NCBI GenBank assembly: GCA_028288165.1
Contig: JAQBOG010000030.1
Coordinates: 1 to 48,265, forward strand
Source of the DNA: Sphingobacteriales bacterium
GTDB taxonomy: Bacteria; Bacteroidota; Bacteroidia; Sphingobacteriales; Sphingobacteriaceae
DNA: 48,265 bases
Direction of reading: 5' to 3'
The position numbers were made by a program, and so were the translations under genes. The notes under the pieces were generated by a model. It worked only from the letters and a program-made list of their open reading frames with translations. It had not been told where the DNA came from and did no database searches. Numbering within the stretch: position 1 is the first letter of the stretch; each line of letters starts with the position of its first letter. Below, in pieces: positions 27,688 through 36,576 of this stretch.

Positions 27688-28227
27688 TTAAGATTGCCCA
27701 TTTAACTTACTAAAAGCAACTTTCGATGAGGTTTTTATGTTGATGTTGTTGCTTAATTGTGCCCCAAAAGCTCCAGCCATCTTGAATATTTTATAAAGAT
27801 GTTTTGACTCTTGCAGTAAAAAGAATTCCATCCACTCACATATATTCATTGTGCCCATTTTAACGTGGGTGCCCATTCTACAGCATTGTTCAGGACTTAA
27901 TTTATCGATCATAAGTTTCATTTCGTCCCTCACCCGATAAATTTCATGTAATAATGCTCCAGTTGACCGTGCAAGTGTATTATTGAATTCACCATCATGT
28001 GCTTGATCATACCTTTCAAATACAGGATTAACATTTGTTAGTATAGCATTTAAACGCTCCATAAAAACGTATTGATAGCGGCATAAAAAAGCAATGGTTT
28101 CATGTATGGAACGCTTATTTGAAAAAAGCCTTTCATTAATTGCTTTAGGTGGAAGGTTATCTATATAATTTTTAATGAGTTGATGCTGACTGATAAACCT
28201 GTTATAGGTTTGCTCTTGGATTTTCAT
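27688..28227 (-). CDS. DinB-like four-helix-bundle protein
   Basis: 179 residues, mostly helical. The spacing of S-I-H42-E-T-I-A-F-L near the start and F-F-L-L-Q-E-S-K-H143-L-Y-K-I late in the protein matches the metal-binding histidines of the DinB/YfiT superfamily. Members include thiol-dependent transferases and many proteins of unknown role. The C-terminal 35 residues are extra and polar. It may be co-transcribed with the OsmC gene downstream, which would fit a thiol or stress theme, but that is inference. Confidence 0.65.
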   Translation of the reverse strand: MKIQEQTYNRFISQHQLIKNYIDNLPPKAINERLFSNKRSIHETIAFLCRYQYVFMERLNAILTNVNPVFERYDQAHDGEFNNTLARSTGALLHEIYRVRDEMKLMIDKLSPEQCCRMGTHVKMGTMNICEWMEFFLLQESKHLYKIFKMAGAFGAQLSNNINIKTSSKVAFSKLNGQS

Positions 28228-28429
28228 ATGGTTAGTTTATATTGGTGGGATGGTCTAATCACCCTGCACAATAATCATGCACAGGTATAGAGGCAATGTT
28301 TTATTCTGAGATATATTGTTTTTTCAGCGAATTGTAATTCAAAAGGTAATTATAAAAGTTGATTTTTGGAATCCCACCTATCTACAACGATGGATTTGCA
28401 TGCTAAAATATACAGGTGTTGTATAGTAT

Positions 28430-29668
28430 TTATCCGAAAAATAAGTACGAAACAAATATAGCTGCAATTACACCAGAAAGGTCAGCTAAAAGCCCGGCCT
28501 GGATTGCATACCGGCTTTTTTTAATCCCTACCGAACCAAAGTATAACGCTACGATGTAAAATGTAGTATCTGCCGAACCATTGAATACGCAACCAAGTCG
28601 TCCGACAAATGAATCGGGGCCAAAGGTTTTCATTGCATCAATCATCATCGCTTTAGATCCCGATCCACTAAGAGGTTTCATTAATGCTACAGGTAAAGCG
28701 TCGGTAAAACGGGTATCCATATTGAATTGGCTGAACGTCCACTTGAAGCCGTAAACAATATAATCAAGTGCCCCACAGTGTCTAAATACGCTGATTGCAA
28801 CCAGCATTGCAACCAGATAGGGGATGATCTTCACTGACGTTTCGAAGCCACCCTTGGCTCCCTCGATAAATGCTTCAAACACATTTATTTTTTTTCTCAA
28901 CGCTCCTAATATAAAAACAGCAGGAATTGAGAATAACATTAAGTTGCTAAAAACCTTTGAGAAAAGACTGATCTCTTCTTTAGATAAATAATAAGTAAAG
29001 TAAAATACGATAAAAAGTATAAAGGCTGTTAAGCCGCCAATCCAAGCAATAACTACCTTGTCAAAAAGATTGATTTTTTGACGGATGGCTACGGCTAACA
29101 TTCCAACTAAGGTTGCCACGTAGGTAGCTATAATGCAAGGGATAAATACATCCGCTGGATCATGAGCCCCTAAAATAGCCCTTTGTGCAATGATGGTAAC
29201 TGGTAATATTTGGAGCCCTGATGTATGTAAAACCAGAAACATGATTTGAGCGTTTGAAGCTGTTTCTTTATCGGTATTTAACTCCTGCAAGTTACCCATT
29301 GCCTTTAAACCAAGTGGGGTAGCTGCGTTATCGAGCCCCAATAAGTTAGCAGAAAAGTTCATCATCATATTGCCTGTCGCAGGATGATTTCTTGGAACTT
29401 CTGGAAATAACCGACTAAAAAACGGACCTACTATTCTTGATAAAAAGTTGATCGCACCAGCCTTTTCTCCAATGTTAAGAATTCCTAACCACAATGCCAT
29501 ATTGCCAATAAGGGGTAAGGCAATGTCCATTACTGATGACTTACTGCTGTCGAATAGTGCTTCAACTAACGTTTTAAAAATTTCGGTGTCACCAAAAAAA
29601 ATGAGCTTAACTAAGGCTACTACAAAAGCAATGAGGAAAAAAGCTATCCAGATATAATTTAATGCCAT
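28430..29668 (-). CDS. Fused SpmA-SpmB nucleoside-recognition membrane protein
   Basis: 412 residues with about ten membrane helices. The N-terminal half resembles SpmA (F-S-A-N-L-L-G-L-D-N-A-A-T-P-L-G-L-K-A-M). The C-terminal half resembles SpmB (P-L-S-G-S-G-S-K-A-M-M-I-D-A-M and N-G-S-A-D-T-T-F-Y-I-V-A-L-Y-F-G-S). In Bacillus these are two spore-maturation proteins; in Bacteroidota they commonly occur as one fused gate-domain protein of unknown transport role. Three 14-bp direct repeats touch its ATG, and two hairpins separate it from yidC upstream. Confidence 0.88.
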   Translation of the reverse strand: MALNYIWIAFFLIAFVVALVKLIFFGDTEIFKTLVEALFDSSKSSVMDIALPLIGNMALWLGILNIGEKAGAINFLSRIVGPFFSRLFPEVPRNHPATGNMMMNFSANLLGLDNAATPLGLKAMGNLQELNTDKETASNAQIMFLVLHTSGLQILPVTIIAQRAILGAHDPADVFIPCIIATYVATLVGMLAVAIRQKINLFDKVVIAWIGGLTAFILFIVFYFTYYLSKEEISLFSKVFSNLMLFSIPAVFILGALRKKINVFEAFIEGAKGGFETSVKIIPYLVAMLVAISVFRHCGALDYIVYGFKWTFSQFNMDTRFTDALPVALMKPLSGSGSKAMMIDAMKTFGPDSFVGRLGCVFNGSADTTFYIVALYFGSVGIKKSRYAIQAGLLADLSGVIAAIFVSYLFFG

Positions 29669-29710
29669 TTATTTTTTGATGGTTATTTTTTGATAGTTAT
29701 TTTTTGACAG
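29669..29710. repeat. Three 14-bp direct repeats abutting the spmAB start
   Basis: Three tandem copies, TTATTTTTTGATGG, TTATTTTTTGATAG and TTATTTTTTGACAG on the plus strand. They directly touch the minus-strand start codon at 29668, so they form the ribosome-landing part of the leader. Confidence 0.8.
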
Positions 29711-29718
29711 TTTCTAAG

Positions 29719-29752
29719 AACGTTGTCAAGGGTTTCAAACCCCGACAGCGTT
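29719..29752. repeat. Imperfect palindrome in the yidC-spmAB gap
   Basis: AACGTTGTC...GGGTTT faces AAACCCC-GACAGCGTT around a single central base. It is an imperfect hairpin with no T-tract, a common style of intergenic palindrome in Bacteroidota. Function unknown. Confidence 0.6.
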
Positions 29753-29760
29753 TACAACAA

Positions 29761-29788
29761 AAACCGCCTTCGGTTTGGAAGGCGGTTT
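29761..29788 (-). terminator. Terminator after yidC
   Basis: AAACCGCCTTC pairs with GAAGGCGGTTT around a six-base loop. On the minus strand it is followed by a short T-run (TTTTTGTTG). It would end the pyrG-yidC transcript. Confidence 0.75.
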
Positions 29789-29824
29789 AATTTTGAAATA
29801 TTTTTCCGTGTTTTGTAATTTGCT

Positions 29825-29859
29825 ATATCTCAATACTCATATCTCAATACTCACATCTC
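29825..29859. repeat. Short 14-bp tandem repeat downstream of yidC
   Basis: Two exact copies of ATATCTCAATACTC and a half copy (ACATCTC). Each 14-mer is two related heptamers, so the underlying period is 7 bp, like the tracts upstream of rhlE. Confidence 0.75.
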
Positions 29860-29865
29860 CTCCTA

Positions 29866-31731
29866 CTATTTCTTTTTACCTATTTGTTTCGTGGTAACAG
29901 GACCAGTGGTAGTTGCAGGCTTTTGTTGATTTCTCATGTAATTTTCCATGCGTTTTTGGAAACCATTTTTCTTCTTTTCAGTTTCCGGTTTCTTTTTGTT
30001 CTCTTGAATCTGCGCATGAATCTTCGCGTCATTAACAAACTGACGGATTGCAAACTGTTGAGCAAAAGTGAACATGTTGGCAAGGAAGTAATAGTAATTC
30101 AATCCAGAAGGATAGCTGTTTAATACTCCAAAAAAGATGATTGGTGTGATATAACCAATATACTTCATTTGTCCGGTTGCACCCGATACTTGATTGTTAA
30201 AATAGGTTTGAATAAGCGTAGATATCGTCATGATAATACACATCAAACTAATATGGTTTCCTAAAAATGGCAAGGTGAATCCAAACTTAAAAAAAGCATC
30301 ATAGGTAGATAGGTCACTCATCCATAAGAAACTCTGCTGGCGCAATTCAAATAAATTCGGGAAGAAAAAGAAGAAGGCCATGATAATTGGTAATTGCAAA
30401 ACCATTGGCAAACAACCACCTAGCGGATTAACTCCTGCTTTCTTATATAGTTTAAGATATTCTTGTTGTAATAATGTCGGATTATCTTCACCTACCTTAC
30501 CTTTAATTTCATCCATCTCAGGCTTTAAAACCTTCATCTTAGCCATAGAAAGATAAGATTTGTAAGTAAGCGGGAATAAAACGAGTTTCAGTAAAATAGT
30601 AAGAACTAAAATGATTAGTCCGTAATTCCAGTTAAAGCCTTCTAAAAAGTTGAAAATTGGAAGTACCGCAAAACGATTAATATACTTTAACGGCCAGTAA
30701 CCTAAGTTGATTTGTTTTTCAATATCGTAACCTTGGGCTTTTAATGTACTGTACTTGTTAGGGCCAAAATAAAACTCCATTGGATAGGTGTTTACTTCTT
30801 GACGACCTAGAGGTAATGTTAAATTTGCTGTAAAGGCTTTTATTATATTGTGATCTGGCTTTGAACTTACAGAAAGCGTAGCCTTATCAAATCCGTTCTT
30901 AGCAATTAATACATTCGAGAAAAAGTGTTGCTTAAAGGATACCCACTGAATTTTACCTTTATCCGCAATCTCTTTAGTCTCATCTTTCGTTTCGCTTAAC
31001 TTGTCAAGCTCTGTATCAAAAGGTTTGTAATAAGCTGTTGAGTAACGTGTTTCACTCTGTACATCTTTTTCCTTCTGTTTTAAAATAGTTTCCCAATTCA
31101 AAATGATTGGTTGTGTTGTAGAAATTACATCTTGTAATCCAGAAGTAACGATTGTGAAGCCTACTTTGTAACTATCGCCTTTTAAGCTGTAGATATAATC
31201 AATGTATTTGTTTGCAGCGTAAGTAAGCCTCAATGTTACAGATGAAGAATCGGTCTTCGTAACTGTTAATCCTTTTGCCGTGCTCGTGAAATACAGATCG
31301 TTCGTGTTGATATTTTTACCACCTGCGTTTAAAAGAAGTCCGAATTTGGTATCGGCATCTTCAAACATGATTAACGGCTTTTGGCTGTAGGTTTTAAATC
31401 CTTTAAGCTCCACCGATCCAATACGACCACCTTTTGGGTTAATGTTAACTTTCAGTAAATCATTTTCTAAAACTATCGGAGTACTGCTTCCTGTTAGTGC
31501 GGTACCGAAAGGGCCACTTAATGCGGCAGAATCAACTATTGGTAAAGAAGCAATAGCCTTTACAGAATCGGCAGGCTGCTTTACCGGAGGCAGATCCTTG
31601 CTTGATCGTGCTATAGAATCCTGAACTTGTTTTTCCCTTTTTATCTCCTGTTCAGAGGGTTTCATTAAAAAAACAGAACCTACAATAATGATAAATATCA
31701 AAAAGAGGCCTGTAAACGTATTTCTATCCAT
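29866..31731 (-). CDS. yidC: Membrane protein insertase YidC
   Basis: 621 residues. YidC inserts and folds inner-membrane proteins, alone or with SecYEG. An N-terminal membrane helix (F-T-G-L-F-L-I-F-I-I-I-V-G-S-V-F-L) is followed by the large periplasmic beta domain (about 50-345), then the conserved core of five helices: Y-G-L-I-I-L-V-L-T-I-L-L-K-L-V-L-F-P-L-T-Y-K-S at about 365-390, G-C-L-P-M-V-L-Q-L-P-I-I-M-A-F at about 440-455, and N-Y-Y-Y-F-L-A-N near 550. The tail is strongly basic, which suits ribosome binding. It starts 18 bases after pyrG, so the two are one operon. A terminator follows. Confidence 0.97.
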   Translation of the reverse strand: MDRNTFTGLFLIFIIIVGSVFLMKPSEQEIKREKQVQDSIARSSKDLPPVKQPADSVKAIASLPIVDSAALSGPFGTALTGSSTPIVLENDLLKVNINPKGGRIGSVELKGFKTYSQKPLIMFEDADTKFGLLLNAGGKNINTNDLYFTSTAKGLTVTKTDSSSVTLRLTYAANKYIDYIYSLKGDSYKVGFTIVTSGLQDVISTTQPIILNWETILKQKEKDVQSETRYSTAYYKPFDTELDKLSETKDETKEIADKGKIQWVSFKQHFFSNVLIAKNGFDKATLSVSSKPDHNIIKAFTANLTLPLGRQEVNTYPMEFYFGPNKYSTLKAQGYDIEKQINLGYWPLKYINRFAVLPIFNFLEGFNWNYGLIILVLTILLKLVLFPLTYKSYLSMAKMKVLKPEMDEIKGKVGEDNPTLLQQEYLKLYKKAGVNPLGGCLPMVLQLPIIMAFFFFFPNLFELRQQSFLWMSDLSTYDAFFKFGFTLPFLGNHISLMCIIMTISTLIQTYFNNQVSGATGQMKYIGYITPIIFFGVLNSYPSGLNYYYFLANMFTFAQQFAIRQFVNDAKIHAQIQENKKKPETEKKKNGFQKRMENYMRNQQKPATTTGPVTTKQIGKKK

Positions 31732-31749
31732 TTGTTTTAATTGCTTCTA

Positions 31750-33366
31750 TTATTTGTTTAAACCTTTTTTTGAGTGGCTTAGTGAAGCGGCGACAAAGTT
31801 AACAAAAAGTGGGTGTGGATTATCAACTGTAGATTTTAATTCTGGGTGAAACTGGCCAGCAACAAAAAATGGGTGATTTTTAAGTTCTATTATTTCAACT
31901 AAATTGTTATCAGGGTTTATTCCAGATGCAACCATGCCGCTTTTTTCGTATTGCTCTAAGTAATCATTGTTAAACTCATAACGATGACGGTGGCGTTCTG
32001 TGATTTGCAATTTGCCATAAATTGCAGCCGCTTTAGTGCCTTTCTTTAAATCACATGTATATGATCCGAGGCGCATGGTTCCTCCTTTATTTTTTATTTT
32101 CTTTTGCTCTTCCATCATCGAAATCACCGGATTAGGTGTCTCTTCGTTGATTTCTGTACTGTGAGCATCTATTAAACCCAAAACATTTCTGCCATATTCA
32201 ATCACTGCACATTGCATTCCCAAACAGATTCCGAAGAAAGGAACGTTATTTTCACGAACGTATTGAATAGCTTCAATTTTACCATCAATTCCTCTGCTAC
32301 CAAAACCAGGTGCAACTAACACACCATGTAAACCTTTAAAACGGTCTGCAACATTCTCAGCGTTAATGCTTTCAGAATGAACACATCTAACAATTACTTT
32401 ACACTCATTTTTTGCACCTGCGTGGATAAATGATTCGATAATGGATTTGTAAGCATCAGGAAGTTCCACATACTTTCCTACTAAACCAATAGTTACTTCT
32501 GCAGTTGGATTTTTAAGTCGTCCAAGAAAATCTTTCCAGCTCTCTAAATCGGGTTCATTTTTGTGTGGAAGCTTTAATTTCCCAAGAACAATGTGATCCA
32601 ATTGTTCTTTAAGCATTAATAATGGTACATCGTATATGGTGGATGCATCAATTGACTCTATAACTGCGTTGATATTTACGTTACAGAATAGGGCTATTTT
32701 TTTACGGATATCAACTGATAAATGATGCTCCGTTCTACAAACTAATATGTCTGGTTGGATACCGTACTCAAGCAACATTTTTACAGAGTGTTGAGTTGGC
32801 TTAGTTTTTAATTCACCAGCTGCAGCAAGGAAAGGAATTAGTGTTAAATGGATTACTAATGAGCTAGAACCAAGCTCCCAACGAAGTTGACGAACAGCTT
32901 CGATGTATGGTAAAGATTCAATGTCACCAACAGTTCCACCAAGTTCGGTGATCACAATGTCGTATTTATTATCCTGACCTAAGATGCGAACATTGCGTTT
33001 TATTTCATCTGTAATATGAGGAATTACCTGAACCGTTTTACCTAAGTAAGCACCTTCACGTTCCTTGTTAATTACGTTTTGGTAAATTCTTCCGGTGGTG
33101 ATATTATTTGCCTGAGAAGTGGGCACATTCAGAAAACGTTCGTAATGACCAAGATCTAAATCTGTTTCCGCACCATCTTCAGTTACGTAACACTCACCAT
33201 GCTCATAGGGATTTAAAGTTCCTGGATCAATGTTAATATAAGGGTCGAACTTTTGAATAGTTACACGGTAACCGCGGGCTTGTAGTAATTTGGCAAGGGA
33301 GGCAGAAATAATACCTTTTCCTAACGACGAAGTAACGCCGCCCGTAACAAAAATGTATTTGGTCAT
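31750..33366 (-). CDS. pyrG: CTP synthase
   Basis: 538 residues, the normal length. It makes CTP from UTP, ATP and glutamine in the cytoplasm. The synthetase domain (1-270) starts with [13 protein letters not shown] and has the [12 protein letters not shown] and [10 protein letters not shown] signatures. The class I glutamine amidotransferase domain has [10 protein letters not shown] with the nucleophilic cysteine, and F-H-P-E near the end. It is first in the pyrG-yidC operon. A -7 box lies about 70 bases upstream. Confidence 0.98.
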   Translation of the reverse strand: MTKYIFVTGGVTSSLGKGIISASLAKLLQARGYRVTIQKFDPYINIDPGTLNPYEHGECYVTEDGAETDLDLGHYERFLNVPTSQANNITTGRIYQNVINKEREGAYLGKTVQVIPHITDEIKRNVRILGQDNKYDIVITELGGTVGDIESLPYIEAVRQLRWELGSSSLVIHLTLIPFLAAAGELKTKPTQHSVKMLLEYGIQPDILVCRTEHHLSVDIRKKIALFCNVNINAVIESIDASTIYDVPLLMLKEQLDHIVLGKLKLPHKNEPDLESWKDFLGRLKNPTAEVTIGLVGKYVELPDAYKSIIESFIHAGAKNECKVIVRCVHSESINAENVADRFKGLHGVLVAPGFGSRGIDGKIEAIQYVRENNVPFFGICLGMQCAVIEYGRNVLGLIDAHSTEINEETPNPVISMMEEQKKIKNKGGTMRLGSYTCDLKKGTKAAAIYGKLQITERHRHRYEFNNDYLEQYEKSGMVASGINPDNNLVEIIELKNHPFFVAGQFHPELKSTVDNPHPLFVNFVAASLSHSKKGLNK

Positions 33367-33437
33367 GATTTTTAAGAAGAATTTGCTAAACTATTTGCCT
33401 TTTTAGCAGGCGAAAAAACAGTCTTTTGTACGGGTTC

Positions 33438-33445
33438 CAAAAGTA
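33438..33445 (-). promoter_or_regulatory. Probable -7 box of the pyrG-yidC operon
   Basis: CAAAAGTA on the plus strand reads TACTTTTG on the minus strand, a TAnnTTTG match. It would give a leader of about 65 bases before pyrG. No convincing -33 element was found. Confidence 0.4.
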
Positions 33446-33513
33446 GGACTATTTTTTGGAATGACCACAGGTGTTGAGAAAAATACTCAATTGTTGGTAG
33501 AGGGGGTGAAGGA

Positions 33514-33636
33514 AGTCGATGGTCGATGGTCGATAGTCCATAGTCCCTGGCAGGTAGTCAATGGTCGAAAGCCGAAGCTGATAGTCGTTAGTGTTTATGA
33601 ATAGCCCATGACTATCGACTATGGACTATGGACTAT
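33514..33636. repeat. Inverted clusters of 7-bp repeats
   Basis: Heptamers such as GTCGATG, GTCGATA and GTCCATA run from 33514 to 33546. Their reverse complements (GACTATC, GACTATG) run from 33610 to 33636. Together they can fold into a long imperfect hairpin. A degenerate middle section contains further related units. Confidence 0.75.
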
Positions 33637-33653
33637 TTTGGCGGTTGAGTGGT

Positions 33654-33790
33654 ACAAGCCAATCAATTTAAACCTGACAGCAATGGAAAACCCGGAAAGT
33701 GTGTTGGGTGTTGTGGGAAGGCGATTGAGGATTTGAAATGAATGGCAGGACGGAAGCAAGCGATGAAACACAGGAACTTGCTTTTCTAAA
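33654..33790 (-). repeat. Dispersed repeat, copy B
   Basis: An inverted, diverged copy of 14869-15003. Read on the minus strand it carries the same ordered blocks (AAAAGCA, TGTTTCAT, CAAATCCTC, CCGGGTTTTCCAT). It sits between two different tracts of 7-bp repeats. Confidence 0.7.
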
Positions 33791-33827
33791 TCTCTGTAAA
33801 ACCTATATCATTGCTATATACGTTGAA

Positions 33828-33904
33828 CTGATACCTGATACCTGATACCCGCTACCTGATACCCGCTACCTGATACTTTCTACTAGCTACTTTATACTCT
33901 ATAC
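33828..33904. repeat. Eleven 7-bp tandem units before rhlE
   Basis: Units CTGATAC (five), CCGCTAC (two), TTTCTAC, TAGCTAC, TTTATAC and TCTATAC follow one another without a break; every unit ends in TAC. The tract stops 9 bases before the rhlE -7 box. Confidence 0.9.
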
Positions 33905-33912
33905 TTTTTAAT

Positions 33913-33920
33913 TACATTTG
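33913..33920 (+). promoter_or_regulatory. -7 box of rhlE
   Basis: TACATTTG matches TAnnTTTG and lies 25 bases before the TTG start, leaving a short leader. Any -33 element would fall inside the heptamer tract. Confidence 0.5.
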
Positions 33921-33945
33921 CTATTTAATATAATAAAGTATCCAT

Positions 33946-35163
33946 TTGACTTTCGAAGATTTTAATTTTGACGAGCAGCTTTTTGAAGGACTGCAAAGTA
34001 TGGGCTATCGCAAACCCACTGCCATTCAGGAACAAGCTATTCCTTTAATACTAGAGCATAAGGATTTAATTGCCTGTGCACAAACAGGTACCGGTAAAAC
34101 TGCTTCGTACTTGTTGCCCGTACTTCAACACATAAGTCAATCTGAAAAAAAATATACCAAAGCGTTAATACTTGCACCTACACGTGAACTTGCTCAGCAG
34201 ATTGATCAGCAAGTAGAAGGCCTTGCTTATTTTGCTGGTATTAGCTCCATTGCGGTTTATGGCGGTGGCGATGGTATTGTGTACGAACAGCAACGGCGAG
34301 CAATGATTGATGGTGTGGATATTATCATTGCGACACCAGGCAGATTAATTGCTCAGTTAGCTTCGGGAGTAATAAAGCTTGATCATGTTGAATACTTGGT
34401 TTTAGATGAAGCCGATAGGATGCTTGACATGGGCTTTTATGACGATTTGTTAAGAATCATTAGTAATATTCCTGAAAAAAGACAAACCTTGTTGTTTTCT
34501 GCAACAATGCCGCCTAAAATTAGAGTACTGGCGAATACCATATTAAAAAATCCTGAACAAGTTAATATTGCTTTATCTCAACCTGCAGTAGGTATTCATC
34601 AGCAGGTTTATATGACCTATGATCCTCAAAAAATCCCGTTAATCACCGGATTATTGAAGGATGCTACATATACCAGCGTGTTGATTTTTGCATCCCGCAA
34701 GGAAACTGTTAAAGATTTAACAAAAGCCTTGCGTAGAGTTGGAGTTAAGGCAGAAGCTTTTCACTCTGACTTGGAACAAGATCAGCGGGAGACCATATTA
34801 AGAGCGTTTAAGAGCAGAACACTTCCCGTGATAATTGGTACCGATGTTTTAAGTAGAGGTATTGATATTGAAGGGATAAGCCTGGTTATTAATTTTGATG
34901 TACCACCTGATCCGGAAGATTATATACACCGAATTGGACGTACTGCCAGAGCTGAAACTACAGGTACGGCCATCACTTTTGTAAATGAACGTGATCAACG
35001 TAAGTTCTCTTCGATTGAAAATTTAATTGGTAAAGCGATTGAAAGAATGGTTTTGCCAGAAGAATTAGGGGAAGGACCAACGTATAATCCGGCTGCTAAA
35101 TCTAAAAATCACTCAAAGCACAAAAAATCTTGGGGCCATAAAAAGAAACCTGAAAAAAAGTAA
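33946..35163 (+). CDS. rhlE: DEAD-box ATP-dependent RNA helicase (RhlE type)
   Basis: 405 residues. TTG at 33946 is taken as the start because it gives the conserved Q-motif region immediately (F-E-D-F ... G-Y-R-K-P-T-A-I-Q) and no ATG precedes it between promoter and frame. Motifs in order are A-Q-T-G-T-G-K-T, P-T-R-E-L-A, T-P-G-R, V-L-D-E-A-D-R-M-L-D-M-G-F, S-A-T, R-G-I-D-I and H-R-I-G-R-T-A-R. The basic lysine-rich tail after residue 375 probably binds RNA non-specifically. RhlE-type helicases remodel RNA in ribosome assembly and in the cold. The next gene begins 35 bases downstream. Confidence 0.93.
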   Translation: MTFEDFNFDEQLFEGLQSMGYRKPTAIQEQAIPLILEHKDLIACAQTGTGKTASYLLPVLQHISQSEKKYTKALILAPTRELAQQIDQQVEGLAYFAGISSIAVYGGGDGIVYEQQRRAMIDGVDIIIATPGRLIAQLASGVIKLDHVEYLVLDEADRMLDMGFYDDLLRIISNIPEKRQTLLFSATMPPKIRVLANTILKNPEQVNIALSQPAVGIHQQVYMTYDPQKIPLITGLLKDATYTSVLIFASRKETVKDLTKALRRVGVKAEAFHSDLEQDQRETILRAFKSRTLPVIIGTDVLSRGIDIEGISLVINFDVPPDPEDYIHRIGRTARAETTGTAITFVNERDQRKFSSIENLIGKAIERMVLPEELGEGPTYNPAAKSKNHSKHKKSWGHKKKPEKK

Positions 35164-35198
35164 GTTCTCGTTAATTTGATTAAATCAATTTGAATTTA

Positions 35199-35591
35199 AT
35201 GGAAAACTTAAAGGCAAAACAGATCGTTTTAGAACAAATTAAGGATTGTGAAGCAAGACTTATTAATGCTTTTAAAGTCAATGACCTTTTAGTTTTTGAT
35301 GAATTACTTCATGATGACCTTCTTTTTAATTTACCTAATGGGCAAACGATTACTAAGGTTATGGACATGGAAAGTCATTGTTCAGGCAACCTGGTAATAA
35401 GCTCAATGGCTGCAAGTGAACAAGTAATTCGTGTAATGGATGATCATGCAGTTGTATGTGTGACGATTGATATGACAGGTTCATATTTGAATCAGTTAAT
35501 AGATGAAAAGTTTCGCTATCAGCGGATTTGGAAATTAGTTGGAACCAACTGGAAAATCATTGCTGGAAGTTGCATAGAATTAAAAGGCTAA
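35199..35591 (+). CDS. NTF2-like (DUF4440/SnoaL-type) protein
   Basis: About 130 residues from the ATG at 35199; a TTG three codons earlier is less likely. The pattern C-E-A-R-L-I-N-A-F-K-V-N-D ... L-L-H-D-D-L-L-F ... G-Q-T-I-T-K ending in Y-Q-R-I-W-K-L-V-G-T-N-W-K-I-I-A-G-S-C is the compact cone-shaped NTF2 fold of the nuclear transport factor 2 / DUF4440 group. Members bind small ligands or act as enzymes; the specific role cannot be told. It lies in the same direction as rhlE and close to it, so it may be in its operon. Confidence 0.8.
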   Translation: MENLKAKQIVLEQIKDCEARLINAFKVNDLLVFDELLHDDLLFNLPNGQTITKVMDMESHCSGNLVISSMAASEQVIRVMDDHAVVCVTIDMTGSYLNQLIDEKFRYQRIWKLVGTNWKIIAGSCIELKG

Positions 35592-35706
35592 GTGAATCAC
35601 TCACGCTATTGGCACTCAAATCAATTTAAAATTATAGTCATTTTTATAGAACTGGTACAATATTGGCAAACCTGACCAAACACATATCAATAAAAAATAT
35701 TTCGTT

Positions 35707-36576
35707 ATGGTAACTCTTGAAAATAATTTTTTAAAAGTAAATATCCGCAGTCAAGGTGCTGAAATAACTTCTCTCATTAACAAATCTACTGTAACAGAAC
35801 ATGTGTGGCAAGCTGACGCGGATGTTTGGCCGTGGCACGCACCAAATCTTTTCCCTGTAGTTGGAGGATGCACGAACAACGAAATTCATGCTGACGGAAA
35901 AACCTATAGAATTGGCAGACATGGTTTTGCCAGGAATACTGAATTTGCTGTGGCTGATGTAAAACCAACGCATGCAAAGTTTTCACTTGTATTTAACGAA
36001 AATACACTGGAGGTTTATCCATATAAGTTCACATTCCAGGTATTGTATGATTTAGTCGACAATAAGCTAAGGATAAGTTTTAAGGTGATTAATAACGATG
36101 ATAAAACCATTTATTTTTCGGTGGGAGCACATCCTGCTTTTAACGTTCCCTTCTTTAAAAATGAGGTTCTTGAAGATTATTACTTAGAATTTGAGAAAGA
36201 AGAAGTACTTGAAACTCATTTATTATCAGAAAATGGATTATTTAACGGCGCTAAAGAAATAGTTCCGGCTGATAATAATCGTTTACCGTTAACTGATGAT
36301 TTATTTGCTAAAGATGCATTGGTGTTAAAAGATCTGAAATCAAGAAATATCTCTATTAAAAGCAAAAATCACGAACATTCCTTAAGCGTAAAGTATCCTC
36401 ACTTTAATTATTTGGGTTTATGGTCTAAACCAGGTGCTTCATTTGTTTGTATTGAACCTTGGTTAGGTTGCGCAGATAGTGAGGGTAAAACAATGGATAT
36501 TAAAGAAAAAGAAGCCATACATGCGCTTGAATATGGGCATGTTTTTGAGGTTGATTTTACCATTGAACTGAATTAA
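35707..36576 (+). CDS. Aldose 1-epimerase family protein (LacX/YeaD-like)
   Basis: 289 residues, no signal peptide, so cytoplasmic. The galactose-mutarotase fold shows N-L-F-P-V-V-G-G near residue 50, H-G-F-A-R near 75, the catalytic-region V-G-A-H-P-A-F-N-V-P near 140, and E-P-W-L-G near 255. Members interconvert alpha and beta anomers of hexoses or related sugar phosphates; this branch is the less-studied LacX-like one. It has its own gap of 115 bases upstream. Its last four bases overlap the end of the convergent methyltransferase gene. Confidence 0.9.
   Translation: MVTLENNFLKVNIRSQGAEITSLINKSTVTEHVWQADADVWPWHAPNLFPVVGGCTNNEIHADGKTYRIGRHGFARNTEFAVADVKPTHAKFSLVFNENTLEVYPYKFTFQVLYDLVDNKLRISFKVINNDDKTIYFSVGAHPAFNVPFFKNEVLEDYYLEFEKEEVLETHLLSENGLFNGAKEIVPADNNRLPLTDDLFAKDALVLKDLKSRNISIKSKNHEHSLSVKYPHFNYLGLWSKPGASFVCIEPWLGCADSEGKTMDIKEKEAIHALEYGHVFEVDFTIELN

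Noticed and set aside
33828..33904. Possible CRISPR-like array before rhlE
   Set aside because: The 7-bp units are contiguous with no spacers and no cas genes are present.
36573..36576. Four-base overlap of convergent genes as a regulatory feature
   Set aside because: Tail-to-tail overlaps of this size are common and nothing else suggests antisense control.
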